Source of the DNA: Ecdyonurus torrentis
Taxonomy: Eukaryota; Arthropoda; Insecta; Ephemeroptera; Heptageniidae
Length of the DNA stretch: 64,000 bases
Assembly: GCA_949318235.1 (NCBI GenBank)
Contig: OX439132.1
Coordinates: 46,172,641-46,236,640, forward strand
Direction: 5' to 3'
Part shown: one piece after another, positions 1 through 12,426 of the stretch
How positions within the stretch are numbered: position 1 is the stretch's first letter
Layout: each line of letters starts with the position of its first letter
Made by a program: the position numbers and the translations under genes
The notes under the pieces: model-generated
Told to the model about the DNA's origin: nothing
Databases searched by the model: none
What the model saw: only the letters and a program-made list of their open reading frames with translations

Positions 1-373
1 ATCTTTGAAATCACCGTAAAGTTAAAGCAAAATATGCAAACCCACCCGTTCAACTTTGGCAGCTCAATAATACAAAGTGTTTGTAGAGGTTTTAATGTTG
101 GATAAATAAATTTTGATTCTGTGAGAAAAATTGACGTTATGAACAATCTAATGTTGACAGTACTGCGAAAATTGTCTTGATTTTTTTGTATAAACAATCA
201 AACAAATACATTGTCTTTAATAGCATTTACCATTGAAACACATGCTGAACAATTTAAAGTCGTGTACAAAAGCTTAATTGCCATTAAGTTTTCATATTAA
301 TATGTTTTCTTCTCATAAGAAAAAGCTTATACTGTGCTAATGTCTGACATTTTTATGTTAATATCAAAGTTAC
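1..373. other. Non-coding AT-rich sequence
   Basis: No credible ORF, splice-linked exon, RNA gene or repeat boundary was seen in this stretch. Confidence 0.5.
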
Positions 374-481
374 GGAAGCAAGTGAAGTATGTCAGGATAG
401 GAAGTTGTGGAGGTCTATCACTGGGTCAGGATAAAACATCTGTGTTGTTGGCTTACCCCGCAAGGGATTTATAGCGTCATG

Positions 482-512
<31 letters not shown>

Positions 513-575
513 TGTATGTATGTATGTATGTATGTATGTATGTATGTATGTATGTATGTATGTATGTATGTATGT
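374..575 (+). mobile_element. RTE-like non-LTR retrotransposon, 3' end fragment
   Basis: The stretch from about 374 to 482 matches, almost base for base, the 3' end of the longer fragment at 11070-11190. That includes the end of the coding region (residues like DRKLWRSITGSG then stop) and the short 3' UTR. It then runs straight into a long ATGT tetranucleotide array. Ending in a short tandem repeat instead of poly(A) is typical of RTE-clade elements. Only the last ~110 bases are present, so this is a dead, strongly 5'-truncated copy. Confidence 0.75.
484..575. repeat. (ATGT)n microsatellite
   Basis: About 22 uninterrupted TATG/ATGT units. They begin exactly where the RTE-like 3' end stops, so the array probably grew from the element's own tail. 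Confidence 0.95.
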
Positions 576-1389
576 ACTCTTACATTTTAAGAACATAACA
601 TTTAAATTTTCATCAACAGTAACTGTCATTTAGTATATTACTTTCATAGTTTCTAGTAAAATTCATGTTAATTATTAAGTATTATATTATTAATTTTTTT
701 TAGGAATTTATTTTTAAGAATGAAAAACATTTCAATTGAATTTGCTTTGTTTTATTCATGTCCTTTAACCTTTGCAGGAAAAAATAATTACTTGAAACTT
801 GGATGAAATTTAGGAACATCAACTTTCAATGCGTTATTTAGATTTTTTTTTCTGAAGAAAAATAAAATATATAATAATAATAATGTTGCTATACGAAGTT
901 TAAATTTAACAAAGAGACTGTGATCATGAAAAGACACACAGTAATGCGTTTCAGCACTGTATTGTAGCAAAGAATGGTATAGACCGCTTGCACTCATATT
1001 TAAGAGCCGCCATTTTGTTGGTCAAGAATACATAGGCCAGCATAGGAAAAACATCATTTTTATATTTTTAATAGCAAAAGAAGCTTCAAACCTCAATCAA
1101 AGCTCCTAATAAGCTCGAAGGATATGAGAAAAATTTGTTGAGTTGAAATAAACTTTTTATGTGAAAAATTAGGAAAAACGAAGTTTCATCTGTGCTGGAC
1201 AATGCATTAGGCACCACAAACATGGCAACAAAGCGCAAGGATGTGCAAGGGGTCTATTGCTTAAAATAAACAAACTTTGTTTTGGTTATTTGCTTTGAGA
1301 AATAAAATTTAATAATAATTAATAATCACGCATTTTTCACCTCCATAAATAAAGTTTCAATTCAACCTATTTTTAGCAGGAAAACCAGT
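576..1389. other. Non-coding AT-rich sequence
   Basis: AT-rich sequence with no supported coding exon. Short ORFs here have neither domain similarity nor splice context. Confidence 0.5.
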
Positions 1390-1397
1390 CTATTTCC

Positions 1398-2391
1398 CAG
1401 TCATGGAGTCGATACCGAAATTTTCGATTACGATACCGATATTCTTAAATTTTGCCGAAACCGATACCGATACGATACTCGCAAAAAAAAATTGCTCCGA
1501 TACGATACCGATATTTTTTCGATATATTTGCTATATTTCATACATAAATATTGCATCATAAAATTTCATATTTTTTTTTCGTCTTTGAGTTATAAATTTA
1601 TTTGTATCATATTTTTACAACTTTTATTTATTTGTTTATTTAATTATTTTTTTATTTACTTATAAACATACTTACTTAATTACCTAAATACTTAATTACT
1701 TATTTATTTATTTTATTCTATTGTTCGTTTGTTAACCTAAAATGAAAAAAATAAATTACGAATTAGCAATTTTCTTATTTAGTATAGAAGCGACTTCAAA
1801 TATTTAATAAATTTAAATTTTTTTCATGCTATTTTTTTATTTGATAAAATAAACAACGTAGCATTAGATCTTTTTTTGTATGCACCAACACCGATTAAGG
1901 GTATTAAAAAGTCCAAATTTCTCCTCTTGTCGGAAAAATCCTTTGATTTTGTAAACCTTTCAAAAATTTTAACCTTGTAAAAATTTTGTAGAAATTATGG
2001 AAGTATGCTACATCTTTTGTAATTTGCAATGCATTGAATTAATGTAACGGTACAGAGATTTAAAATGTCAATCAGTGGTTATATTTTATTGTGATTTCTA
2101 CCGGCTCTTTAGTCATTAGGAGAGATCATAGATAGTAATGTACGAACAACACGACGGATTTCTCAGAAACTTGGCGACAGTCGCTCACTTTTTTTTTTTT
2201 TTTTTTCATAAAAAGAAGAAAAAAGTTTTAACACCGTTGCATTTTTATTGTATGTAAAATAGAAAAGGTGCACGTCGCCCTGCCCTTTTGTTATAGTAAA
2301 ATGACAAATATAGGAGTGAATTTTATTGTCCAGGTACGAAAGATAGATAATCACTTTTGTGGAATGTTCTCGTTGCTACTTAAGTTAACTT

Positions 2392-2432
<41 letters not shown>

Positions 2433-2639
2433 TACTTTTATTTTATGGGAGAGCAAAAGTCTCAAAGTATCGAAAAAAAAAGTATCGAAATTCGACGATA
2501 TTTTGCTGATATCAGTGACCGATACCGATATTCGATACTAAGTTAAAAAAAGGCCCCGATACTATACCGATACGATAAAAGTATCGGTATAGTATCGGAT
2601 ATCGTATATCGTAGTCGATACCGATACTCCCCATGACTG
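1398..2639. mobile_element. hAT-like non-autonomous element with CGATACCGATA arrays
   Basis: The element begins CAGTCATGGAG and ends CCCCATGACTG (inverted). It is flanked by a direct 8-bp duplication CTATTTCC (1390-1397 and 2640-2647). Terminal CAG...CTG with an 8-bp target duplication is the hAT signature. Both subterminal zones (about 1410-1520 and 2480-2630) are packed with CGATACCGATA-type motifs in both orientations, resembling the subterminal motif clusters bound by hAT transposases. The centre is AT-rich and encodes no transposase, so it must be mobilised in trans. Confidence 0.85.
2396..2430. repeat. Poly(T) tract
   Basis: Uninterrupted run of about 35 T inside the hAT-like element. 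Confidence 0.9.
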
Positions 2640-2877
2640 CTATTTCCCATGCTGGCTCATGGTATTTAGTGCTGGAGTGCTCACATACTGCTTCAACTTT
2701 TATATGAATGTCAGCACCCATAATACAAACATTTTAAGTTAAATACCTGAAGACTTGGATAGGCTTTTGTTTAGCAAAGAATTTTATTGATGTAGTGTGC
2801 AAATAAAGCAAGAAATGATAAATAAATATTAGACATAGTAACTATAATAAAAGTAACCAAAACGTGATGTTTTGCAG

Positions 2878-3504
2878 GCCGTCGCCTGAAGAAGCAAGTT
2901 GTTGAGCCACAAGACAGCGAGAGTGAAAGCAACGATGAAGACACCACGTCACTTTATTACTGTCAAGATTGCGACCTTTATTTTAAATGTCAAACATCTC
3001 TGCAGAGCCACGTCAGCAAGACTCATGACAACAAGGCTCGTCAACCTGGAGAAGTCACCTTCAAATGTGACCTCTGTCCTAAATATTATAAAAGTAACAT
3101 AGCTTTGTGTGAGCATTATAGAAAACAACATCCAAGTAAGTTGAGATTCTCGTGTAAGATTTGTGCAGCAAAGTTTTCTAATTACAGCGAGTTTCAGCAA
3201 CAAAATAAATGTACATGGTAAAGAACTTTACCCGTTTGTTTGCAAGAAGTGTGGGAAACAATTTATAAAAAACAAATCCTTAAGACAACATTACAATTCT
3301 GCACACGGCATTGAGATAAAAATTGGCACAAACTTATCTTGTACATTTTGTGTTCAGATGTTTCAAACAAGGCACCTAAAGAGAGAACATATGACACAAC
3401 ATCACCCCGAGTTGTGTTTCAAGTGTCGCTGGTGTCCACGTGTGTTTAATGATCAATACTACTTAGCGTCACATGAACGTAAAGATCATGGTGATAAATG
3501 TTGA
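2878..3504 (+). pseudogene. BTB-ZF family terminal zinc-finger exon, copy ZFa1 (frameshifted)
   Basis: The exon opens after a TTTGCAG acceptor with the same phase-1 start as ZFa2 (encoding RRLKKQVVEPQDSES). It reads several C2H2 fingers: CQDC...H...H, CDLC...H...H, and CKIC up to about 3200. Compared with the other copies, two bases are missing near 3201-3204. This causes a frame change and an in-frame TAA at 3219-3221. The remaining fingers (CKKCGKQF, CTFC, CRWC) continue in another frame to a stop at 3504. The last finger, FSC.IC.F.V, is absent and the C-terminus is different. It is either a decaying exon or a truncated terminal exon with about three fingers; a sequencing indel is also possible. 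It would serve a gene whose BTB exons lie left of the window. Confidence 0.75.
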
Positions 3505-4124
3505 TGCCACCTCTAACAATTTGTAACATTTATAAATTAACAGTAACTGTAATGTTGCTGGTTTATATTTTTTATTCTTCAAAATCAGAACCTAAGAAAA
3601 ACATAAACAATTTTTATACCATGTTCTCACTTGTCAGCGCTGTTATAAATGTACTTTTTTTTTTCAAAGTAGTCTTAGTGTTCTGTAGCATTGCTGTGTG
3701 AATCTTGCATTTATAACAATTAATTTATTGTGCTGTATGTTTATGTGTGTGTTTGTGTGTACATATAACACATACATACATATAATAAACAATAAGAAAT
3801 GAAGTGTAACAGTATTGTAAGTTCCAAAATTATTGTAGAAATGTTTGATAACATTACATACTGAAAGCACAAGAAGATGTTCTATTTAAATATTTTTTAT
3901 TTTGTTTGTTTTTTTAATTTTAATGACACATTAATAATATGCCTAGAGACTAATTGACTAACAGAAGTGGTGAGGCGTATCGCATTTTAAATTTTAAAGC
4001 AACATCTTTTCAACCTAAGTCTGGTGCTCGATATGTTAATTTTGATGCAAAATCAATTTTTGATTAATTTTCTCAAATTGCTCTATCAGAATGTTGTTTT
4101 ATTTTATATAGCTATAAAATATAC
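3505..4124. other. Non-coding sequence after ZFa1
   Basis: AT-rich with a small GTGT-rich patch near 3740-3765. It does not resemble the 3' flanks shared by the other zinc-finger exons. Nothing else was supported. Confidence 0.4.
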
Positions 4125-4132
4125 GTGCAAAG

Positions 4133-5621
4133 CAGGGTTGTAGTCCTAAGGGAACGCGGTGGGACGGCGTCCTACCTGGCGAAAAAAAAAGTCAGGACCG
4201 TCCCACCTGGAAAATTTCCAGGGGAACGCGGTGGGACGGATTTCTTGACAAAATGTGCCCTAATTTGTAAATTTCCTGACTAATTTTGTTGTTTAAATGG
4301 TTGAAATTACTAAAAAATTTCGCTCGCTACGCTCGCAATTTTCGTTCTATAACAAAAAAGTTTTATTTTCATCACTTTATTATTTATGCAGTTTCGGTTT
4401 ATCCAGAAATTTACGAATAACTTTTTTGATTTCACTTTCTTTTTATTATTATATTTTAATTCTCAGAGTAAACCTTTATTAGAAATTTATGAATAACTTT
4501 TTTGATTTGACTTTCTTTTTATTATTATATTTTAATTCTCAGAGTAAACCTTTATTGTCAAGTTAATAATAGAAAATAATTATGGAACGCAAATCGAAAA
4601 AAAGGACAGGAGGTTTGTTTTCTCTAAGGAGCTTAACTGGAGATGAGTAATCAAGTTTAAATTATTAATTTGATGTACTGTTCTTAGATTTTGGATTTTT
4701 TTAGGCATTTAAATAGTTCATTTAATACGAAGCAATATTCAACGCACAATAAAAAATATTGCTGCGTGTTAATCTTGAAAGGCTATAATATATTTCATAT
4801 TTTATACTTTTTTTTTCTTTTTCATTGGAAAAAGAAACATACATAACGATTTTAACTACATTTTTAATATAGATTTAATATTAACATAACCTCAATTCTC
4901 AATGTATGAATATTCAGTGCCCAAAAACATAATTCAAGTATCTAATAATAATTATTAGGCATCCGACCCTGAATCGTACGGTTCCAGGGCCCGGGGTCGC
5001 GTCCGTCACCGCTCAGGAGAGGACCTATATAGGTGTGGGGTGGGCCTTGTCGTCTAAAACCCCTTTGCCTAGCTCTCGTTTTTGGACGTGAGGCGGCCGA
5101 GACATGGGCTTGGGAGGCCAATAACCACCCCACCCTTGAGTGCCTTGGTAACTATGGGCATCCGGCTCCAATGAGCTCACAGAAAAGTGTTCCACCGCGT
5201 CCAGGAGTGGACGTCAACCCGATGGAAGCCGTCAGGGCCAAAAGCCTAAATAGCGAAAATAGCCATCAACTCGCCTCCTAGCAAAATAGTCACGAAATTT
5301 TGGTTAGTGACAGGGTGCGTGCATCTTGGCTTCAGTATGAGCCCCCGTTGCACCCAATAGCCACCCAACATCATCGAGTGGGCAGTTATAAAATCAAATA
5401 AAAAATAATAAAAATGAATCTTTGTATTGAAAACAAAATTTAAATCGTAGCTTTCGTGTCGATTTTGATGCGTTATCAATAAAAATTTAGTCAGTATAAA
5501 TTTAACTATATTACGTAATTTTTGTATTATTTTTCTAAAAAATGGGCGTGCACCCCCCGTATTATGTTTTGGACCCATATAAGAGCGTCCCACCTGGCAT
5601 TTTTTTAGGACTACAGCACTG
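4133..5621. mobile_element. hAT-like element, 1.49 kb
   Basis: Termini are CAGGGTTGTAGTCCTAA and, inverted, TTAGGACTACAGCACTG. The 8-bp direct duplication GTGCAAAG stands at 4125-4132 and 5622-5629. The subterminal regions share GTCCCACCTGG in opposite orientations (about 4165-4205 and 5586-5596). The interior holds a GC-richer patch (about 4965-5390) unlike its surroundings, perhaps a captured or nested sequence. No transposase ORF is visible. The TIR and TSD structure gives high confidence in the class; the family is unnamed. Confidence 0.85.
4965..5390. other. GC-rich insert of unknown origin within the hAT-like element
   Basis: This patch is clearly GC-richer than its neighbours (it includes GGGCCCGGGG and GGCGGCCGAGAC). 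It has overlapping ORFs of about 60-115 codons on both strands, none with a recognisable domain. It could be a nested SINE or the 5' part of a non-LTR element. No function is assigned. Confidence 0.4.
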
Positions 5622-5637
5622 GTGCAAAGCTATTAAT

Positions 5638-6425
5638 GCTGTTTGTAAACCCTGTTCTCTGCTCCTAAAATGACGATCACCTTTGGTCCCTGGCGAAAGT
5701 GTATCCATGGATAATAAATTATCCATGGGGATTTCAACATTTTCCCCATGGATAGTTTCTATCCATGGGAAATTATTGTCCATGGACAAATTGCCCATGG
5801 ATAATTTTTCTGTCAGTGGATATTCACTTTATCATGCATTTTTTTTAAAACTATCAACCTATAGTGGTTATTTGTTAATATATGCTCTTAATCAACAATT
5901 TAGAATAACTTTTTGGGGTATTAAAAATCGAGTTACATCGAAAAACGCGATAAAATTTTTTACGGGTTGGTAATTTTTCGAAATAAACCCACTTTTTGGG
6001 AGGAAAATAAAAAAAAAGAAAATTTTTTTGTCATTGATTCTAGTTAAAGATTAAAAAATTAACACTTTTTATTCTTATGCATTTTTTAATTTTTTGCACT
6101 CGGACTGTGTAAATAAGCGTGGATCGTCATATTCGTCATGCCGCCACGCTTAAATAATTCCCTTGTACACACAAAACTATCCATGGGAATTATTAACTAC
6201 GTGGGAAATATTAAAATCTGTCCATGGATATTCAATTTCCCATGGATAGAAATAAAGTCCACGTATGGGAAATACTAATATCCATGGGAAATATGTAAAT
6301 ATCCATGGGAAACCAGACATTATCCATGGGAATCATTGAATATCCGTGGATAACTTTTGCCAGGATTATTCAAATGGAATGCACATTTTTTGGTGCAAAA
6401 GAAAACAGGGTTTACGAACAACACT
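5638..6425. mobile_element. Outer imperfect inverted-repeat element around the CCATGG array
   Basis: GTTTGTAAACCCTGTT near 5640 is mirrored by AACAGGGTTTACGAAC near 6405-6420, with weaker pairing continuing inward. This outer pair encloses the element at 5687-6365. No convincing target duplication was found. Confidence 0.5.
5687..6365. mobile_element. Palindrome-array TIR element (ATCCATGGAT type)
   Basis: It begins TCCCTGGCGAAAG and ends CTTTTGCCAGGA (the near inverse). Both ends carry repeated ATCCATGGAT palindromes: about six CCATGG sites at 5705-5800 and about six at 6180-6330. The centre is unremarkable AT-rich DNA. Its terminus resembles those of the CTTGCGCAAG-type elements at 25127, 58538 and 63190. 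No transposase is encoded. Confidence 0.65.
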
Positions 6426-8329
6426 ATTGTATTACATTATGTCATTGTATAATTTGTAACTAAATAAATATTGCTCAAAAAGCAAGTAAATTAGAAGTTT
6501 TCTTTATCTCCCTAATTAGTGGTACTCCAATGTATTTGCAAGAGTGTGGAGGCTGTGTAGGGGTTACCCTAGACGTAGTTTATTAATTAAAATACAGATC
6601 AAATAAGTTTATGTAACAATAAATGGAGGTCAAAATAAGAACTAGTGGTTCTTTGCCACATTTTACTATAACATGATACAGCTTATATTTCTTTGCTGGC
6701 TGTTGGATTTGTACAGTATCTTTCATGTCCATACAATGCAATCAGATGGTGATTTCAGTTGACGCAAAACTCCATTTAAATACAAGTGATTTTCATATGC
6801 CACTAATACAATTTTTTATGGGAAATATATATATATATATATATATATATACTTTATTAAATCAGCATGCCATTTTTGCCACTTAACATCATCAGAGATA
6901 TAAGTGTATGGCTTAAAGTGGCACAGACACCCTGGCTTCTTAGAATCTATATACTAACGTACAAAAACAATTGCACAAGTTCTTAAAATCTGATGCGACT
7001 AGTTCTTCTAATTTAAATATGAAATTAAAGTGTGATCGTTATTTAGCTGACTTTTTTACTTTGATTCATGTGAGTTTTTAGCTTCAATATATCACCACTC
7101 AGCAACATTTTATTGTCAAAATGACAAACAGGTATGCCTTTGATATGAAGCGGCAATAACTGTTAATGTAATTTGGGCCACCAAAAGTGAACATATAGCG
7201 TGAGTCAGTTCTGAAGATACGTGAAGCGGAGTATACTGTATAAGTGGGCGTAGCAAACTTTGATTTAATTTTTTAATTGAAAGGAAGAGGCTCACGACAT
7301 TTAAAATTATTTTCATAAATAGTAGTACTAAATAGTGGATTAAACACATCTTCAAAATGTTGTTGGTTTCTGTAATTTAAAATTTAAAAATTACTACATT
7401 AATATACAGTAATTTACTGTAGAGTGGAAATGTAATAAAAGAAGTTTCTGTAAAACAGGTGCTACATATTTTCACTGTTCTGAATCGATAACTATAGAAG
7501 TACTGTATTAAAAAGAAAAAAAAATGAAGAGACAAGATGCGTATTTTATTACTGCATAATGAAGTATATTTTAATAATATAAAATATTTTATATGGGAAC
7601 AACACAAAAGTTTACTTTTGAGTTATAATTTATTTACTTATTTCTTCATTAAAACACTTGTCTTTGTTCTATAAACTACACACAACTCTTGAGCCAGCTG
7701 TGAAAATTTTCCTTTGTTAAAAACATCTGATCATGACATCATTACCTGTTTACTACGTTTATACATATGGTTGACTATTGTTATTTTTTTCGTTTGGAAC
7801 TTTGGACCTGATAAGAATGAACAAAAAGTCACACACACAAAAAAAAAAAAAAAAAAAAATCCAATCTCAACATGCGACTTACTTTTATCGGCTCAAAAAA
7901 AAAAGATCAGCCAATATGAATGCGTATTATTTTTTTGGGCAGCTAAAAACACTTGCAGTCGGTGCAACAGAGAAAATAAGTAAGTGTCCACATCAACACC
8001 TCAATGCATAAATGGAATCATAGTAAAGCAATTTACTTGCTTTTACTTTTTAATCTATTATGAATTGCAAGTTTTCAACGTTTTTAATAAAATCAATTCA
8101 AAAATGTCAAAATAGTGAAATTTAAGGAGATTTGCAATTTAATTTAACTGACAAGCACCTTAAACCTAAAGAAACTAAAAACATTTTAAATTATGTGGTG
8201 GAATATATAATGCAACAATTCGTTTGACCCCCTTTTCCTATTTTTCTTTCCCTTTTCTTCCCCTTTTTTTTTTTTTTTTTTTTTTTCTTTTTTTTTTATC
8301 GTAAACATATATAATATTTCTGTTCAAAG

Positions 8330-8402
8330 CTCAGCTTCGAATACCTTGCCGTGCCGAGCGTGTTAAAAAATAACTCTTCATGGGCAGAAAGTAGTGAGGT
8401 TT

Positions 8403-8472
<70 letters not shown>

Positions 8473-9100
8473 CCTGACAGGTAGGCTAATTGTAGCGCAC
8501 AAGTGACCAACTGGTTGCCAGCACTGCAGGATACTAACTTTTTCTTAATAAAATATTAGCTTTTTTTTTTTTTTTTAATTAACCCTTTCTGAATCTGAAA
8601 GTATTAATTAAATAATTTATTTAATTAAAAAAAATTAGTTTAAAGAAGTAGTCTCTAAAATATGACAATTTTTTTTTAAATATTAACGCATTTATGCTGT
8701 AGACGAAATAAAATAGAGACCATAAAAAGTTTTCAACAGTATTTAGTTTAAAAAGTAAAAACTTGATTTTCTGTCGAAGAGTTGAACTTAAATATAGATT
8801 TTTCCTCGTTACATTTAGGCGCACGTAAATAATATAAGAGTACAGCACGTAATTTATGTAAATATTGCTAAATAATTAAGAACAACACAACTAATTATGC
8901 TGTTTATATTTATGCTTTAACATATTTTACTATGCAATATAGCATAGGTTATGTTGTATTGAAAAAATTGTACTAAAAATGGACTATAGGATAAATATTG
9001 AGCTTTTATTATTATTATTATTTTTTTCGTGAAAGTATTACAATAGACTAAAATGAAGTCAATAGTTAGGCCTACGTCATGAGGATACACCCTATAAAAG
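8330..9100. repeat. Conserved segment upstream of ZFb, copy 1
   Basis: This non-coding segment (it includes AAGCTCAGCTTCGAATACC, an AG microsatellite and GCACGTAA) recurs at 36775-37500. It also recurs in two pieces at 56800-56985 and 62640-63185. It always sits 0.6-1.4 kb upstream of a ZFb exon where one is visible. Confidence 0.8.
8403..8469. repeat. (AG)n microsatellite
   Basis: About 33 AG units with one early interruption (GACAGAG). Confidence 0.95.
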
Positions 9101-9750
9101 TAAGAAAAACAAGACAAATTAAAAGTATGCCTATAATTAAAATTTAACAACTATATTTTATTATTATATTGAGTGTATGACAGCATGACAAAATACTGGA
9201 ATACTTCAACTTTAAACTGGAGCAATGATCAAAATAAAACAACTTAACTTTGCATTTCTCTTTTTTTCTTTGGTCAATTTGTCAATTATTATGTTTTTAT
9301 CATACTTAAAGTTATAAATAAATCTATAAATATATAAATCTTTTAAATTAAATCTACTATTAATTACTCATAAGTAGCAATATGAGTAATTTTCCCATAC
9401 TGACCCATGTAATTTATTGCCTACACTCCTCCCTAATAAATTTGACCGGTTGCGTTAAAGTTTCCCCATATATTTCACATTTGGAGACATGAACGCTATA
9501 CGGTCAGATTTATTCGGGAAAGTGTACAGTACATATGACGTTGACTTACAACAACCCGTCACACATACACAAGCATTTTAAACTCAAAACGCTTGAAGAT
9601 GTTTTGTTTATAATGATTGACTTTTGTGTATAGCTAAAAATTGTTATGATATAGTTTGTAAATATAAAGCAAGAAACATTAAGTAAATATATCCAAATGA
9701 TATCCAAGAAATAATCAAAAGAACTAATAAACCTGACGTTTAATTTGCAG

Positions 9751-10484
9751 ACCGTCATCTGAAGAAGCGAGTTGTTGAGCCACAAGTCAGCGGGAGTGCA
9801 CACAAAAATGAAGACACCACGTCACTTTATTACTGTCAAGATTGCGAAGTTTATTTTAAATGTAAAACATCTCTGCAGAGCCACGTCAGCAAGACTCATG
9901 ACAACAAGGCTCGTCAACCTGGGCAAGTCACCTTCAAATGTGACCTCTGTCCTAAATATTATAGCAGTAACAGAGCTTTGTGTGAGCATTATAGAAAACA
10001 ACACCTAAGAAAGTTAAGATTCTCGTGCGAGATTTGTAATTCCAAGTTTCCAAACTTACGCGAGTTTCAGCAACATAAAATAAATTTACATGGTAAAGAA
10101 CTTTACCCGTTTGTTTGCAAGAAGTGTGGGAAACAATATACACATCATCAATGTTTAAGACGCCATATGAAATCTGAACACAGTGAGAATATTAAGTTAA
10201 AATTTGGCACAAAATTATCTTGTGCATTTTGTTTTAAGAGGTTTCAAACAAGGGAACTAAAGAAAGAACACGTGACACAATATCACCCCGAGTTGTGTTT
10301 CAAGTGTCGCTTGTGTCCATGTATGTTTTATGAGAAGCACAAGAGACTGACACACGAGCTAAATGTTCATCGTCAAAATGTGGATCATCCAGAGCAAATT
10401 TTCTCATGTAAAAGTTGTACATTTGTCGTCACGTCAAAGTTGGTCTTACAAAAACACGAGCAGTCATTGCATAAGACAAAATAA
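9751..10484 (+). CDS. C2H2 zinc-finger terminal exon ZFb1 of a BTB-ZF gene
   Basis: The exon starts after TTAATTTGCAG (acceptor at 9750) in phase 1, the same phase as the donors of the linker exons at 22908 and 48948. It is open to TAA at 10482-10484. It encodes about 243 residues: an acidic leader (RHLKKRVVEPQ...), then seven C2H2 fingers with C-x2-C...H-x4-H type spacing (for example CQDC, CDLC, CEIC, CKKC, CAFC, CRLC, CKSC), ending SLHKTK. The function is presumably sequence-specific DNA binding by a BTB transcription factor in the nucleus. It lies upstream of gene A's BTB exons, so it would belong to the preceding gene outside the window. It is nearly identical to ZFb2 at 38114. The first residues are only coding if spliced, as there is no ATG at the exon start. 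Confidence 0.85.
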
Positions 10485-10720
10485 GAATTTAACTGACTGC
10501 ACTTATCTAAATGTAACATTTTAATCACAAACAGAACAGACAAAACAGCCATTATCTTGATTTTTTTTTTTTCATATAAATGTTTCAAGTTTTTGACTTT
10601 TTTTAATCAGGTAAAAACTGTTGAAATTATAAAATTTAAGGAGATTTAATTTAACTCTCTGACAAGCACCTTAGACCCAGAGAAACCAAAAATTCTTAAA
10701 ATTATGCGATGGCAGAATTG

Positions 10721-11205
10721 TCAGAGTAGGCATATGAGTAGGGTGAATGCTGTTGGTATGAGTTATCTCAGAAGTATGTGTGGTAAAACAAGATTAGATA
10801 GGGTAAGGAATACTTGGGTGTTGGAGAAATGTGGAGTAAAAGAAACTGTGACTGAGAAGTATGAGAACAGTGTATTACAGTGGTTTGGTCATGTTGAGAG
10901 AATGGGTGATGAAAGAATAGCAAAGCAGGTATTTCATAGTAGAGTGGATGGAAGGAGAGATAGAGGCAGGCCTAAAACATCATGGTCTGAGGTGGTTGGA
11001 AGATGTTTGAAAAATAAGAATGTACGCAGTATGAAATGCAAAAGGAAATGTATGAAACAAGGTATGAGACTGGCGGAAGCAAGTGAAGTATGTCAGGATA
11101 GGAAGTTGTGGAGGTCTATCACTGGGTCAGGATAAAACATCTGTGTTGTTGGCTTACCCCGAAAGGGATTTATAGCGTCATGATATGTATGTATGTATGT
11201 ATGTT
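10721..11205 (+). mobile_element. RTE-like non-LTR retrotransposon, 3' fragment
   Basis: The frame up to TAA at 11133-11135 encodes the C-terminal tail of an RTE-like reverse transcriptase polyprotein: LRSMCGKTRLDRVRN, then VLQWFGHVERMGDERIAKQV, then RDRGRPKTSW. The catalytic RT core is missing, so the copy is 5'-truncated and dead. The 3' UTR ends in ATGT repeats (11185-11205). Comparison with 39070-39120 shows the insertion point: GCAGAATTGT is interrupted here, and the parental sequence resumes at TGTATTCACTC. The insertion therefore postdates duplication of the blocks. Confidence 0.85.
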
Positions 11206-11220
11206 GTATTCACTCATTCC

Positions 11221-11255
<35 letters not shown>

Positions 11256-12322
11256 GCTTTTTGACTCTTTTTTCTTGGCTTTTTTTATTGTTCAATTCTA
11301 AAAATATTATGATTACATGCAAAGCTTAGTTTGTAAAATCCTGCCTTGCGATTTTAAAAATAGCTCTTCATAGGCAGAAACGGGCGAGAGAGAGAGAGAG
11401 AGAGAGAGAGTATGCTGACAGTTACGCATATTGTTGCGCATGAGTGGCCAACTTGCAAGCTACGTCTTCTTTTATTAAAGTCATAGACCACATAACAAAA
11501 CTTGTGCTTTTTTATGAATAAACACAAAATGGGATCTTCAAGATCGATGACAAATTTTACGAGTATGCTAATTTAGCCACACGAGAGAGTGTGAAAGAAC
11601 TGTAAAGTATGCAATTTGTGTGAAAATTCATGTTAATGACGTCAGAAACATGCAAAAATTAGTATGAAATTGTTGTGCAGATTGTACAAATTGAATATTC
11701 TGATCACTGCTACGGAGCTACAGTTGGGTTTTGAGACAAATTAATGTTATTTATGTAAATCCCATCAATTGTTTTGTGATATAAATGCTTATGTTTTTCT
11801 CTGGTCTATTCCTTTAATATAAATAAAATAAATTACTAGCTGATGTTATTTTTGTATACGGTATTTTTGAAATTAAACCCTTTCTCAATCTGAATATGAT
11901 AGTTTTATTTAAATACATTATTGAATTATCAAATTATTTTCAAGTAATAAAAAATCTCTAAAATTTGGCATTTTTGTAAAAAAATATTAAAAATTATATT
12001 GTAAATGAAATAAAATGTAGGGACCTCAAAAAGTTTTCAACAGTATTTAGTTTTAAAAGTAAAAATTGCCTGATTTTCTATTGAAGAGTTAACAGTAACT
12101 TTAATATAGATTTTCCTCTTTTATTTTAGGCACACATCACGTAAAGAATATAAGTACGTAATTTATGCCTCATTTATTGTAGTAATGATCACCCTCGCTG
12201 AGTGTTGCTCGATTGTTAAATACGAGAGAAATGATGTTTGTTATCACTCGATTTTAACGCTACAAAATACAGTTAAATAGCCATATATATGATATACTAA
12301 AAGAAAGATAATTTAATGAGAA

Positions 12323-12360
<38 letters not shown>

Positions 12361-12426
12361 GATACAATAACTTATGGTTATAGTGCGGTGTCTTAATGGA
12401 TGAACCATGCATTTCATTCTAAAGCA
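11206..12426. other. Non-coding 3' flank of ZFb1
   Basis: Contains poly(T) at 11221-11252, a short AG repeat at 11391-11410 and poly(T) at 12329-12358. It aligns with 39110-40344 and, up to about 11910, with 34140-34826. No exon was supported. Confidence 0.6.

Noticed and set aside
2163..2721. Several short minus-strand ORFs inside the hAT-like element
   Set aside because: They cover the CGATA repeats and homopolymers, with no domain similarity.
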